Positions 34,851 through 47,524 of a stretch of 64,000 nt of DNA are shown here, piece by piece. How positions within the stretch are numbered: position 1 is the first letter of the stretch; the number at the start of each line of letters is the position of its first letter. The notes below the pieces were generated by a model. The model made no database searches. It worked only from the letters and a program-made list of their open reading frames with translations, and was not told where the DNA came from. The translations under genes were made by a program, and so were the position numbers. The stretch covers positions 33,385,844-33,449,843 of the forward strand of contig OX457052.1 in assembly GCA_949752735.1 (NCBI GenBank), written 5' to 3'. Source of the stretch: Lumbricus terrestris. Lineage: Eukaryota > Annelida > Clitellata > Crassiclitellata > Lumbricidae.

Positions 34851-34964
34851 GAGGGAGAGGCCTGGCCACTCACTCCAGTCATCTCCCAACCTTCTATTGT
34901 CATCTCGTTGATTTCATGTCCTGACCGGACCAGTTACCTGTAAATACCTGTCTAACTCCTACGT

Positions 34965-34968
34965 GTCG

Positions 34969-35015
<47 letters not shown>
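34965..35015. repeat. (TCTG)n microsatellite
   Basis: About 45 bp of CTGT repeats. Similar short runs recur at 35355-35400 and 35748-35780. Confidence 0.93.
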
Positions 35016-35016
<1 letters not shown>

Positions 35017-35439
35017 GCCTGTTCGCCTCTGTCTTCCTCTCCCTACAGGGACGCTATTCTTCTGCGCCCCTTGATGGTCTTCTCCCTTTACGCTTTTCCT
35101 GCAGCTAGTGCACTTCCTTAAATCCGCTTACCTCGTTTCCCATTACTAATCTATCTCCGGTTGACTTATATATTATTTAGAAGAGGGTAGACAGGGGCAA
35201 GTGAGGAAATGAGGTGAGGGGAGATTGGGGCAACGACGTGTCCATAAATATTTCCCGCACTTGCCGCCGGGTCCTGTAAAGCAAGTCATAAAAGCGTCGC
35301 CCAGATTACGATTTAGAATGCAGGAGTCAATTTCATTCCAATTGCTTTCGTTGTCTATCTGTCTATCTATCTGTCTGTCTGTTTACTTGTCTGTCTGTCT
35401 GACCACGTACCCCTTTCTTTCGCTATTACCGTTTTGATT

Positions 35440-35743
35440 TGCCTGCGGTCTCGGTCTCTTTATATCTATATCTTTCTATATTTTTGCTCTTCTTCTTTTA
35501 TATTCCTTTTTCTCCTTCTCTCTATACTTTCTCCGCTTCTCTCACTTCCTCTCATCTTCCTAAGCTTTTTCATTGTCTTTATCGCTTTGTCTCGTTCTCT
35601 CCGTCTCTGTTACTGTAGTATAGCCTATCTCTCATACTTTTTGTTTCAACTTCTGCATGTCTGTCTCTGTCTCTTTCTCTGTCTCCGTCTCCGCATCTGT
35701 CTTTGCCTGTCTGTCTATTTGATTCTGTCCTCCTTCTTCCTCC

Positions 35744-35786
<43 letters not shown>

Positions 35787-35800
35787 TTTCTAACGCTGTC
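35440..35800. repeat. Pyrimidine-rich degenerate tract
   Basis: CT-rich sequence with (TCTG)n at its end, leading after a short gap into the longer tract at 35930. Confidence 0.75.
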
Positions 35801-35929
35801 TCGAATCTTTGGTCATTTCTATTCACAGTTGCAACTCAAATATGTCATCTGCTCCCAGCTGAATGAAGCTTTACGCCTTCATTATGATTTGCATCTGACG
35901 CCGCATCGGACAACTTAGCCGCTTTCAGC

Positions 35930-36620
35930 CGCTTTCTCCTCCTCCTCCTCCTCCTCCTCCTCTTCTTCCTCCTCCTCTTCCTTCTCCTCTTCTTTTTCCT
36001 TCACCTTTTCCTCCTCTACTTCTTCCTTCTCCTGTTCTTCCTACTCCTTATCCTCTTCCTCCTCCTCTTCTTCCTCCTCCTCCTCCCCATCCTGTATCGT
36101 GTTCTTCGTTCTATTTATTTCTGTCATCTTCCTACACTTCATCTTTATCCTATTTTCATCTTTTTTCATCTCTTGCCTCTCCTTCCCATTCTCGTTCTCT
36201 TCCACTACTTCTACGTCTCCAATTCTCTTTTCTACCTCCTGTTTCGCCTTCCCATTTTCTTCTTTCACTCTCTCTCCCCTGCCCTCCACTCTTCTCCGCA
36301 CCCAGCCTCTTCCCTTCCTCTTCTGTCCTTCTTCCCTCTCCCCCTCCCATCTTTGTCTCTTCTTCTCCTCCTCCTCCTCCTCTTCCTCCTTCTTCTCCTT
36401 CTCCTTCTCCTCTTTCTCCTTCTCCTCCTCCTCTTTCTCCTTCTCCTCCTTCTTCTTCTCCTCTTTCTCCTTCTCCCCTTCCTCCTTCTCCTCCTCCTCC
36501 TCCTCCTCCTCCTTCTCCTTCTCCTCCTCCTCCTCCTCCTCCTCCTCCTCCTCCTCCTCATTCATCATCATCGTCATCATCGTCGTCGTCGTCGTCATCA
36601 TCATCTTCTTCTTCTTCCTC
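35930..36620. repeat. (CCT)n polypyrimidine tract
   Basis: Plus strand is almost entirely C and T in CCT, CTT and CTC trinucleotides, ending in (CAT)n and (CGT)n near 36555-36605. Poly-Ser and poly-Leu frames are artefacts. Confidence 0.93.
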
Positions 36621-36854
36621 TTCTACTTCGTTCTCTGTTTGCGCTGTCGGTTCCTTTGTTCTCATCTTCTTTCTCATGTTTCTAATTTCCTGTCTTCCGC
36701 CTCTTCCGGTTCTCCCGCGATTAGAATCGCCACCAATCAGTCGTCGTCAATAGCCGGCCATCGATACGCGACTCCACAGTCGCTTCGTCTTCTCAATGAA
36801 GTCTCTTGCCGCCTCCATCCATCCATAGTCCGCTCGATGACGTACAACACAGTG

Positions 36855-37440
36855 ACACCTCCTCCTCCTCCTCCTCCATCTCCATATTCTTCTTCTTCGT
36901 CTTCATCTGTTTTTTCATCTGTTTTCCCTCTTCCCGCTTCTCTCCTCATCCCTCTCCAAATCCTCAGGTTCCGGTTCCTTCACTCCTCTTCTTGTTCCTC
37001 CTCCTTCTCCCTCATATTTTTTCTTCCTCTTCTCCTCCTCATCACTTTCCTCTTGCTCCTTCTCCTTGCTCTTTTCTAGTTCCTGCTGTTTTGTTCTTAT
37101 TCCTCATTTCGTTCTTCTTTTTCATTTTGTTCTTACTCCTCATTTTGTTCCTCCTCTTTTCGTTTTCCCCCTTCTTTTCCCCCTCTTTTCCCCATCTTCT
37201 TTCTCATCCTTCTCCTCTTTCTTCTTGTTCTGCTTCTTCTCTTTATCAACCCCATAACCCTCCATCCTTCCTCGTACTGCCTCTCATCCCCCATTCCTTC
37301 TCCTCTTCACCTCTTTCTCATCCCGCTCCTCTTCCTCCTTCTTCCACTCCTTCTTTTCCTCATCCCCATAATTCTCCTTCCTTCCTTCCTCATTCTGCCC
37401 CTTGTCTTTCTCTCTTCCTCCTCCCCCATGCTCCATACTG
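36855..37440. repeat. Second polypyrimidine tract
   Basis: CCT/CTT-rich sequence with scattered purines. Together with the previous tract it makes about 1.3 kb of strand-biased sequence. The long S/P-rich frames are artefacts. Confidence 0.85.
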
Positions 37441-37444
37441 ACCT

Positions 37445-38490
37445 CTTGCGAACGAAGCGTGACCGAAGTCCCTCTGCCGAATGACGCGTTAACTATTTTG
37501 CGCTATCTACGATAATAATTCTCTATCTTCGAGAATAAAAACGTCTCGCGTGTCTACATGATGAGAAACTGACAATCACATCGGGCAGGATAAGAACATC
37601 GAATACAGACTAATGCTTTTATCGAGTCTCCTCCGATCCTTAGATAGCCAATTCATTCGTTTTATCCTGCTTCGTGTTGAGACGGTAGAACTACAAATGA
37701 ATAAAATGTCTTGTAAAAAACGATATTTTCGCAAACTCATTGCCCCCGTCAAAAATGATCATAGCGAGAGTCGTTGATCGAACGAATACAGCGGACTTGG
37801 TAGGACATTGAGAAAGTCCTTCACTCTTGACCAGTTAGCACCAGTCAACGTCATTTGACAAAGACAACAATCAAGGCTAATAATATTGACGAGGCCACCA
37901 GACAAGGGTAATTGACAAGACCACCAGACAATGGTAATTGACAATGACAAGGCCCGAAGACAAGGCCATTTGGCAGGACCAGCATATAATGGTAATTGAC
38001 AAGGACACCATCAGACAATCCATGCATCTGACAAGTCGCGAGATTCAACCTATTCACATACACTTAGTAAAAACATGGTCTATAATAATTGCAGGCGGCG
38101 GGTCATGATTATTTTCCCTGCAGATTCAGACCAACCGTCAGACGATTATAAGGCGGGTGGTACTTAGAGATGAAACGGTGTGAAGAATCGAGACGGGACT
38201 TGCGAAGAAGAAGAAGCGGTGCTTTCATCATGACGGAAGATGATGAATGGAGTGGGGGAGCTGCGATGAGATGAGTCATTGGTTGTCTTCGGCATATGGA
38301 TGTTGATGGACAACTGAGGATGCTTTGATGATTGAGCGGAGTGAAGTTGTTTAGAGGATGAACGAAAGAAGCTTAAAAACAGAACACGTGCTTCAGAACA
38401 AATATATTACGAAGCTGTACTCTATTTAAACGGCTTCCATGACGATAAGATACTGGAAAAACCTCCTCCGCCGCTGCTTGCACTTTGACC
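37445..38490. other. Spacer with a degenerate minisatellite
   Basis: Between about 37850 and 38015 the blocks ACCACCAGACAATGGTAATT and GACAAGG recur four or five times. The rest is unique. No gene seen. Confidence 0.5.
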
Positions 38491-38491
38491 G

Positions 38492-38545
38492 CGCCAGTCC
38501 CAGGCGAGATAAAGGAGGAGGACGTCTCTAATTATCTTTGTTAAA
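38492..38545 (+). repeat. Dispersed repeat C copy
   Basis: GCCAGTCCCAGGCGAGATAA then AGGAGGAGGACGTCTCTAAT with ATCTTTGTTA. Related copies lie at 38759, 41697, 62853, 63251, 63522 and 63617. Confidence 0.65.
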
Positions 38546-38758
38546 CTGAATCAACCATTCTGCAGCAAATCGTATCCAGAGGTCTTATTTGCGGAGTTTT
38601 GGCTTCAAGTCCGCCTTATCCATCATTATAAACCTTAAAACAGGTGTGTAATAAGTTTTTCTTATAGAACAAATATAAACTTAAAAGAGGTGTGTTACAA
38701 GTAGAACAGCCACTATACTGGAACTCTGTCACTGCGCTCGGCGCCCTGCTTCCAATCA

Positions 38759-38825
38759 GTGCCAGTCCCAGTCCTGAATAAAAGAGGAGGGCGACGCTAA
38801 TGATCTTTGTTAGCACACAGTGTCT
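38759..38825 (+). repeat. Dispersed repeat C copy
   Basis: GTGCCAGTCCCAGTCCTGAA, AGAGGAGGGCGACGCTAATG and ATCTTTGTTAGCACACAGTG. Confidence 0.7.
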
Positions 38826-38829
38826 TTAT

Positions 38830-39235
38830 ACTGAAACAACATAACCTAAGATGCTGAGGAGATGAACGTATGTATGTTTGCTAAAACATTACATATTATA
38901 TACCGCCTTTTGCGTAACGCATCATAAATAGGAGTTTGCTCTTGCAGTCACAGTATTTACTACTCTTGTCAGTGAATGTGTCTTCTTATCCTAAGCCGTG
39001 CTATTACGTTATATGCACAGATTTTACGCACGCGATGTTTAGAGGTCACGATTGATCATGCAGTAAAAATGATCGCCATTAAAGTCTTTCTATTAACCGA
39101 CTCAATGCGATTTGCTTGGTTTGCCCGTCTCCATCGCACGTCGAAGCCATAACGCACGGCGCCAGGGTCGTGATTGCTGTCACGCTGCATCAAACTCAAT
39201 CAAATGACATGGCTTTGATGATCGCTCATCTGATT
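38830..39235. other. Spacer with no gene seen
   Basis: Unique sequence. Confidence 0.45.
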
Positions 39236-39244
39236 GGCTGATAG

Positions 39245-39267
39245 TAGGAAGGAGGAGGAAGAACAGG

Positions 39268-39300
<33 letters not shown>

Positions 39301-40010
39301 GGAGGAAGAGGAGGAGGAAGACGAGAAGGAGAAGGAGGACGAGGAGGAGGAAGAGGAGGAGGTGGAGGAAGATGAGGAGGGGAGGAGGAGGAAGTGGAGG
39401 AGGAGGAAGTGGAGGAGGAAGGAGGAAGAGCTGGAGGAGGAGGAAGAAGAGGAGGAGGAGGAGAAAGAGGAGGAAGAGGAGGACGAGGAAAGGAGGAGGA
39501 AGATGAGGAGGAGGAGGAGGAATAGAAGGAGAAGGAGGAAGAGGAGGAAGTGGAGGAGGAGGAGGAGGAATAGAAGGAGGAGGAGGAAGAAGAAGAGGAG
39601 GAGGAGGAAGGGAGGAGGAAGAAGAGAAGGAGGAGGAAGAGAAGGAGGGAAAAGGAGGAAGAGGAGAAGGAGGAGGAGGAAGAAGAGGAAGAGGGGAGGA
39701 GGAGGAGAAAGAAGAGGAAGAGGGGAGGAGGAGGAGAAAGAGGGAGAAGAGGAAGAAGAGGAGGAGGAAGAAGGAGGAGGAGGAGGGGAGGAGAAAGAGG
39801 AGGAGGAGGAGGAAGAAGAGGAAGAGGACGAGGACGAGGGCGAGGACGAAGGAGGAGGAGGAAGAGGAGAAAGAGGAGAAAGTGGGCGGACGAAGAAGAA
39901 AACCAAGCGGAGTATGTAGTAATAAAATGGAGAAAGGAAGGGGAGGAGGACAAGGAAGAGAAAGAAGAAGAGTAGGAGGAGGAGGAATAGGAGGAAAAGG
40001 AGTATACAAG
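39245..40010. repeat. (GGA)n polypurine tract
   Basis: Plus strand is almost pure A and G in GGA, GAA and GAG units for about 765 bp. It is the inverse of the composition at 35930-37440. Long R/E-rich and S/P/L-rich frames are artefacts. Confidence 0.94.
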
Positions 40011-40314
40011 GAGTGAGTCTCGGATGTAGATTCATCTCATAAATCATCCATGATGACGTCAGAAGTATGCATGTGTAATAATATTCAGTACACATAATGG
40101 CGTCGCTCGTAGTTTCTCTTAATTAATTCCCGACGAAAATGAGAAAACTCCTTTTATTAAGCGAATCGACGAACCTCCTTCGGATGGCACTACAACAATC
40201 ACCACGGAAACGAATCGATAAAAGGCGGGAAAACTTAGATTGTTTGCATAAAACATACCAACGAAGGAGACGCATGAAGATGAGAAAAGCTTTTATTAAT
40301 CATAATCAATTGAA

Positions 40315-40690
40315 TATGTGTGTGTCTGTGTGTCCGTGTGTATGTCGGCGTGTCTGTGTTTGTGTTTGCGTGCTTATGCTTGTATGCGCGTCTCTGTGTG
40401 CGTGAATGCATATGTATGTGTTTGCGTTTGCATGTGCATTTGTGTACGTTTGCGTGTGTTTGTGTATGCGTGTGTATGCGTGTGTTTGTGTATGCGTGTG
40501 TTTGTGTATGCGTGTGTATGTGCCTGCGCGTATGTTTGTTAGTGTGTTCGTATATTTGGCTGTGCGCATGTATCCTTGTGTGCTTGTGTGTGCGCGTTTG
40601 TTTGTGTTTATGTTCGTATATGTGCGTGTTTGTGTATGTGTGCGTGTGTTTGTGTATGTGTGTATGTGTGTGCGCGCGTAGTTGTGTCTG
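40315..40690. repeat. TG-rich degenerate repeat
   Basis: TGTGTGTG, TGCGTGTT and TGTATGCG units over about 375 bp. Open frames rich in V, C, F and M are artefacts. Confidence 0.9.
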
Positions 40691-40694
40691 TAGG

Positions 40695-41215
40695 CCTATA
40701 GCATAATAATAATTGTGTTACATGGTGCTATTCCAGAAAATGTTCTTTTTGCTTCTGCACTCTGCTTGTTATCAAATAAAAGAATGCTGCGCTTAGGCGC
40801 CTGTACAGTGTACATGTCCTGTTCAGTGTACATTGCAGTGTACACTGTGCAGCTGCTCTCTAAACCGGATTGCTTTTCTCCACCAGAAACATCCAATTAG
40901 GTCCGTCTTGAAAGTTCTGTCTCTGCGGACCATCATTTATATACCGTCTTTTCTTCTTCGTCCTCTCAATGCGACATCGTCCTCGAATGTGCCCCGGTCG
41001 AGGCGCCAGGAGCCGAACAGGAACACGACCGAGCCTCATTCAGCGACATCCTCCTAACTATCGCTGCTTCCCCATGGGTCGAGATCGTGAGCAACATAAA
41101 GCCATCCGGGTTCTTAACACCCTTGGAGAGGGTAGGGGAGTAATTGAGTCGCGAAGATTAGAAGCCGTCGAACGTGTTGCCCCGTTTATTATATGGCGCG
41201 TGGTCATCTTGACAA
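40695..41215. other. Spacer; frames not supported
   Basis: Unique sequence. CAGTGTACA is repeated around 40806-40850 in a small palindromic cluster. A 104-codon plus frame (40969-41283) has no recognised content. Confidence 0.4.
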
Positions 41216-41220
41216 TACGA

Positions 41221-41432
41221 GTGCGGGTGGAGTCACCCCATGAAATAATTGAGGTGTTCTTACCCCATGCATGCCGTGATTGAGGTGGTTTCATCACCAT
41301 GCAGTGAGTGAGGCGGTGTCACACCATGCAGTGAGTGAGGTAGTCTTACCCTATGCAGTGATCGAGGTGGCGTCACCTTATGCAGTGAGAGAATTGGTGT
41401 AACCTTATGCAGTTAGTGAGTTGGTGTAACCA
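41221..41432. repeat. 27-28-bp minisatellite
   Basis: About seven diverged units of ATGCAGTGAGTGAGGTGGTG followed by TCACACC, for example at 41299, 41326, 41356 and 41380. Confidence 0.8.
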
Positions 41433-42050
41433 GGATTTTTTTTAACGTGCAGTTGTACACAAAATGTGCAGTTCTAAATGGATTTGTGCAGCTGTAAAAG
41501 CACTTCTGTCGCAAGTTCTGTGCAGTTAAAACTAGCAAAAAGGTCATTGTCATCCGACTGGAAGTATTTTACCATGGGGGATGGAAAGGGAAAGAAGGGA
41601 AAAAGAAAGGGCAATCCAGAGATAAGGAGAAGCCATTGGGGTTTTAACATTTTAGTCGTAGTCGTGTAGTATTATAGTAGTGACTCCAGGTTAACGAGGA
41701 CACTGTGCCATGACAAAGATCATTAGCGTCACGCCCCTCCTTTATCCTTGCTTGGGACTGGCATTGTGTGAGCGCAAACAGTGGTGAGGTTTCACGGTCA
41801 TGTTGACAGCGCTTATAAGTTCAACACAATGCAGTGACCTTGCTATAGTCATTTTAAAGGCGCTATACAATCTCTCACTGACACATGCAATAATTGCGGT
41901 AGTTATTGCCTAGTTGTGTGCTCTGTTCAATGTTCATGCTAGTCACGACTGGTGTTATTACAGGCGATTGACGGCCATCGGTGTTTTTCAGCGGATAGGA
42001 AACTTCTAGACCAAGTTCTATAGAACATATATAAATAATATCTGCATTAG
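41433..42050. other. Spacer with a repeat C copy
   Basis: Unique except for an inverted repeat C copy listed separately. TTTAAAGGCGCTATACAAT near 41855-41873 is weakly like the LINE/SINE tail. Confidence 0.45.
41697..41763 (-). repeat. Dispersed repeat C copy, inverted
   Basis: The reverse complement reads GCCAGTCCCAAGCAAGGATA, AAGGAGGGGCGTGACGCTAA and GATCTTTGTCATGGCACAGT. Confidence 0.7.
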
Positions 42051-42111
42051 AAACGAGGCTGATGAATGGATCCAATATACATGTATATATACATGGTACA
42101 TATTTATATAA

Positions 42112-42140
42112 ATTATATATATATATATATACATATATAT
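42112..42140. repeat. (TA)n run
   Basis: Short TA dinucleotide run. Confidence 0.9.
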
Positions 42141-42174
42141 TGAATGACCTGATCGATTGAGCAAATAAACAGAG

Positions 42175-42795
<621 letters not shown>

Positions 42796-42799
42796 ATGC

Positions 42800-44040
42800 A
42801 TAAGTTACGTGTGTGTTAATTTATGTCTAGACCATAATGTACATGCGCATAAATAAAAATAGTTACTGTATGCATATACAATGATATACTCAAATGTTAT
42901 TAGTGATATTATTTTTGATATTCTGTCTGCACGTGTGTTGCTGTGTGCGTGTGTGTTTGTGCAGCAGATTGTCGCCGATCATAGCCAATCTCTTTCTCTC
43001 TCTTGACGTCGCCCCGTGCATGCCATGGCTGCAAGCGGAAGCGTTGAGCACCGACGTCGTTCAAGAGACGACGATGATACGTCGACCGAGTTGTAAGCAG
43101 AGCCATGATGGTGACTGCAGAAGCATCGCTGCATCGGTGGATACGCACACCCCGTGCTTTAGTTGAATGGCTCGCATGCTGCCATTGATCAGTTTCTTCG
43201 TCGATATCATCGGGAATTATTATTGTACCGTGGAATCCACAGGTAATACTATGACGACAGATTTTAATTGCTAAAGATTTTAATTGCTATAATTATAATT
43301 ATAGGCCTACGTGTATATTAGACCCATTCCTCAGCCTCGTTTCTACTGCATATATTATTATTTATTACAAATTCTATATTTTAATTGATAATCTCTGTGA
43401 AATAGTAACACTCAATTGCTTACCGCTTCAAGAAAGACCCAGCAAGAGTGGATAGGAGTTTTGAGTTTGGAAGTCGAAGTCTGATGATTTTTACGTCTGG
43501 TTTAGACTCTCTGTGGTTGGCTTTTTAAACGCAGAATCTAATTAACGGCCGCTTAGTTTTGACCATAATTATTACATGCGTAGGGAGGGGAGGGGTAACC
43601 GGATTTAGGTGATTTGTGTACGGGTGCGTGTGGCGGGAAGGGGTTTGGCAAAATAAATTTATAATTACATGTATGACGTCCACATAATCAGCTTATTTAG
43701 GCTTACAGCTCTGTGTTATCATAAAAATTGTGATCACCCGATGCCATTAAAATGGTCCATTATTATGATTGCATGAGAATTAAATTCTGTTCAGATCTTG
43801 ACAGTAAACGAAAACATTTGACAAATAATTTTAGCCTTAAAATATTGTGATGCTTAAGAAAATAAATAATGACCACAGAATACGGCAAAAATAAATGTTC
43901 CATGAATGAATTTAGTTAATCAAGTTTTATAAGGGATGGAGGCAGAGAAGTTTATTTATACAGAGGAGTATCCCACGTAAATGTGACGTAATGTGCGAGA
44001 TGCAACAGGGAGGGAGAGGATCGAGTACACAATTTTTTTA
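42800..44040. other. Spacer with no gene seen
   Basis: About 1.2 kb of mostly AT-rich unique sequence. Two overlapping 80-90-codon frames near 42900-43166 show no domain. Confidence 0.45.
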
Positions 44041-44050
44041 ATTATACGTG

Positions 44051-44093
<43 letters not shown>
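44051..44093. repeat. (TA)n run
   Basis: A pure TA run of about 43 bp, just upstream of a hAT-like element. Confidence 0.95.
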
Positions 44094-44094
<1 letters not shown>

Positions 44095-44119
44095 GCTCGT
44101 TTAATAAAGCTAGACGGAT

Positions 44120-44362
44120 CAGGGGCGTAGCCAGGAAATTATGATTGGGGGGGGTTGTTTTTTACCTGGCCGGATGCCCTTTCTGACACCAACCCATCAG
44201 AATTACAGCAAATAAAAAGGGAATAAAGTAAGAAAAACAATTGTTACTACAAGTAATTGTTTTGTGTTTTCTTATTGAGGTGGACAAATAACCTTTAAAA
44301 AGCTTTTTCCCTAGATCAATGGCGGGTTTAACCCCCGAAACCCCTCCTTGTTTACACCGCTA
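44120..44362. mobile_element. hAT-like MITE, diverged
   Basis: The left end CAGGGGCGTAGCCAGG is a typical hAT terminus. The right end TTGTTTACACCGCTA is a mutated inverse. Candidate duplications AGACGGAT and AGCCAGAG match at only 5 of 8 positions. Its right part is homologous to 62300-62446, whose end is the better preserved TCTACGCCACTG. Confidence 0.7.
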
Positions 44363-44384
44363 AGCCAGAGAGTGGGTAAGAAGC

Positions 44385-44542
44385 GTGACCGACTTCATTT
44401 CCTCAGCCTCGGCATATGAGTCAATGCACTCATTGTATCCGTCTTGACCAGGTTCGCATGTTAAGCAGAAAAATCTGTTATTAGATTCAAACCCTGAACT
44501 TCCGATCAATCGTTCGTCACTCTAACCACTGGACCGTTGTGC
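44385..44542 (-). mobile_element. tRNA-derived SINE, family B
   Basis: On the minus strand the head reads GTCCAGTGGTTAGAGTGA (A box) and GGGTTTGAATC (B box). The body follows with CGAACCTGGTCAAGACGGAT, CAATGAGTGCATTGACTCAT and ATGCCGAGGCTGAGGAAAT. The last blocks recur at 9440-9605. Unlike SINE-A it lacks the LINE-type tail. Confidence 0.65.
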
Positions 44543-44794
44543 GTGTCATGTATTAATTATGCACTCACGGATCGTCCGTTTAAATGGTTCTTGACAAAGG
44601 TGTTAATGACCTATCGACAGATAACACCTCATCGGTGCTAATGCTTTAGCACTGGTGTTAATTAGCTTCGCACGCAAGTCAACATCGTGATTAATTATCT
44701 GTGAAAATTTTGGTAAATATGTATATATATTTATGTATGTGTATGTATATAGATCTACGAACTCATGCTCAATTCTTATGCATGCATGGAGGCA

Positions 44795-45432
44795 TGTATG
44801 AATGTATGTATGTATGTATGAATGTATGTATGTATGTATGTATGTATGAATGTATGTATGTATGTATGAATGTATGTATGTATGTATGTATGAATGTATG
44901 TATGTATGTATGTATGTATGTATGTATGTATGTATGTATGTATGTATGTATGTATGTATGTATGTATGTATGTATGTATGTATGTATGTATGTATGTATG
45001 TATGTATGTATGTATGTATGTATGTATGTATGTATGTATGTATGCATGCATGCATGTATGTATGTATGTATGTATGTATGAATGTATGTATGTATGTATG
45101 AATGTATGTATGTATGTATGAATGTATGTATGTATGTATGAATGTATGTATGTATGTATGAATGTATGTATGTATGTATGTATGTATGTATGTATGTATG
45201 TATGTATGTATGTATGTATGTATGTATGTATGTATGTATGTATGTATGCATGCATGTATGTATGTATGTATGTATGTATGTACATGTATGTATGTATGTG
45301 CGTACGTACATACGTACGTACGTATGTATGTATGTATGTATGTATGTATGTATGTATGTATGTATGTATGTATGTATGTATGTATGTATGTATGTATGTA
45401 TGTATGTATGTATGTATGTATGTATGTATGTA
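44795..45432. repeat. (TATG)n array with AATG interruptions
   Basis: About 640 bp of TATG. The variant GTATGAATGTATG recurs at intervals of about 20 bp in two zones (44800-44895 and 45080-45165). GCATGCATGC occurs at 45042 and 45248, and GTACGTACATACGTACG near 45300. A SINE 3' end abuts its right side. Confidence 0.96.
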
Positions 45433-45448
45433 GGCTATGTATGTATGT

Positions 45449-45575
45449 CCGGAGCGCCCAAGCAATTGCGAGTCAAGGACCTGCTCAAGGTCCCCACGCG
45501 GTGACTTGAGGTGGATTCGAACCTCGAACCTTCCGGCTCCAAGGCAACGATGCCACCACTACACCACCGCGCCCC
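45449..45575 (-). mobile_element. SINE-A, 3' truncated into (ACAT)n
   Basis: The minus strand reads GGGGCGCGGTGGTGTAGTGG, B box GGTTCGAATCC, AGGTCCTTGACTCGCAATTG and GGGCGCTCCG. It then passes into ACATACAT sequence. The tetranucleotide array occupies the position of the retroposon 3' tail. Confidence 0.87.
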
Positions 45576-45743
45576 ATGCATGCGTGTATGTTTGTATGTA
45601 CAATATTGTACATAATTAGCTTTCGTGCGTATTCATAACGTATACTCTCAGCTTCTAAGTCATATGCAATATCGAAAGCGGCGACGCACCTGTAAGCCCG
45701 TCTTTTCATGAAAACAAGTGCATGCACGCGAGGCTTTATGCAG

Positions 45744-45809
45744 CTTACATTGAGCTTACAATCGACTTACATTAGGCTTACATTGGGCTTGCGTTGGGCT
45801 TGCATAAAA
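45744..45809. repeat. 11-bp tandem repeat, six units
   Basis: CTTACATTGGG-type 11-mers start at 45744, 45755, 45766, 45777, 45788 and 45799. Confidence 0.85.
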
Positions 45810-45814
45810 CTGCC

Positions 45815-46195
45815 GTCATTGACGACGTGCCTAGACCTATGACGCGTACACTACTGTTTGCAGCCGCCGTTTACCGCGTTATTTTGTTATTGTTGGTGTT
45901 GTTAATGCTCATTTCTTGCTCCTATTGTTGCATTGGTGTATTGTGGAAGAAACAAAGGAATTAATATACATAGGTAGAGGCTGTCATTGTTCTCTGACCT
46001 ATATAAAAGTACACGGTGAATGCTATAACTGCTTTCTCTGGTTCATGTATTATGTATTAGATGAGAAGCTTTGGTGCGCTAAAAGCCAAGACGTATTGAA
46101 ATAAGTATAATATTCAGAAGGTCGTGCTGCAGTATGAGACTGTGGTGGGTATACCTCTGGGAAATAGTACAAGTCAAGTCTCTTTGACTAAAGCG
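45815..46195. other. Spacer with no gene seen
   Basis: Unique sequence; no supported frame. Confidence 0.45.
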
Positions 46196-46204
46196 ACTGA
46201 ACAT

Positions 46205-46580
46205 AACACCCAGAGACAGACAGGCAGAAGGCAGACAGACAGATAAGCGGACGGACAGACAGACATATAGACATAAATACTGACAGACAGACCCCGATAG
46301 AGAGTTAGAGAATAATTATAGGAGTCAGTAATCCATAGAGAATGAAGGACAGAGAGACAACAGAGATAGATCGAGAGAAACCATTGATACAGAGATAGAC
46401 ACACATAGATAAGAGAGAAAGAGAGAGAGAGACACACACACACACACCCCCACACCCCCACACACCCACATACACATGTAGGTGGAGTGAGGACATACAG
46501 GTGTACGACTAGGAATGAGATAGTGATATATTATATATATTATATATATATATATTGTATATATATATATATATATATTA
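46205..46580. repeat. GACA, GA, CA and TA composite repeat
   Basis: GACAGACA at 46210-46295, GAGA/CACA with CCCCACA at 46410-46475, and (TA)n at 46530-46580. Confidence 0.85.
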
Positions 46581-46589
46581 TATATACTG

Positions 46590-47340
46590 CCATAATTATG
46601 TGCCACTAAAAACGGCAACTGCGTAGTTGCCATAGACAACCGTGCACATTTCTACAGCAGCAAGATGAGTAATTACTATTAATTGTTTTGATGTAATTAA
46701 AACACATCCTGCGGAGACCGTGACATAAGAACGACGCAATTACTGCTGTAAATAGATATTCGTGGATATATTATTATTTCATATAGCTCCTGTAAAGAGA
46801 AACGTCGGCCCCGCTGCTCTGACTCTTTATTAAGACTTTGGATGTGTGTAGAAGAGAAATTTAATCAGCCGCTGATTAAAGAATATCGTATACGCTAAAG
46901 AGAATCATGTTTCATTACAGAGTTTCTGATAATGGTTGACGACCGATTGGCGTTCAGTTGCCCATTCCGGATTGCTGACCTGCTTTTTTCTGATTCCGAT
47001 TGATTTTTAATTTACAAAGATGTGATACAGATGAACCAAATTATTATAAACAAATGTATAATGCATATTTAATGAGTAACCGCAGAATTTAAAGATTAGG
47101 TTAGACTATAAGTCTCTATCCAATCTATAAAAACAAATACAATGTCTTTTTCAAGGCCGTAGGTTATGATTATTAGCTAACGGGTGCTTTTTAAATAAAA
47201 TCCTGGCTACGGCCTTGGTCCTTTTATTGGTTACCGTAGATTAGGTCGCATAAACAGGTTTCTATTTTTTCAAATTTTTTGATTGATGAAAAAAGGAAAA
47301 AGAAATTGTTTTTGGTTAAATTATTACTTTTGGTATAGTT
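46590..47340. other. Spacer with no gene seen
   Basis: AT-rich unique sequence. Confidence 0.45.
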
Positions 47341-47349
47341 GGGTCCGTA

Positions 47350-47514
47350 CAAGGGCGGGTACAGAAATTTTCGAAGGGGGGGGCAAAGTCCTACAGAACC
47401 ATACTCATGGGGGGGCACGTCTACTTTCCGAGCAAAATATATAGCTGGTCAAAAATAAAGAAATTTTTAAATGGCAGTTGCCATGGCCGGATTGGCCCCC
47501 TGGATCCGCCTCTG
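47350..47514. mobile_element. 165-bp hAT-like MITE
   Basis: TIRs CAAGGGCGGGTACAG and CTGGATCCGCCTCTG with a perfect 8-bp duplication GGTCCGTA at 47342-47349 and 47515-47522. It shares ACAGAAATTTTCGAAGGGG and AAAATAAAGAAATTT with 48132-48456 and looks like an internally deleted relative. Confidence 0.9.
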
Positions 47515-47524
47515 GGTCCGTAGT

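Noticed and set aside
36099..37441. Frames of 326 and 211 codons rich in S, F and P
   Set aside because: Polypyrimidine sequence, with overlapping open frames in all phases.
39180..40095. Frames of 257-289 codons on the minus strand
   Set aside because: All three minus frames are open through the GGA tract, which is a sign of biased composition and not of coding.
40800..40860. CAGTGTACA palindromic cluster as a regulatory site
   Set aside because: Small and irregular, with no known binding motif that I can name with confidence.
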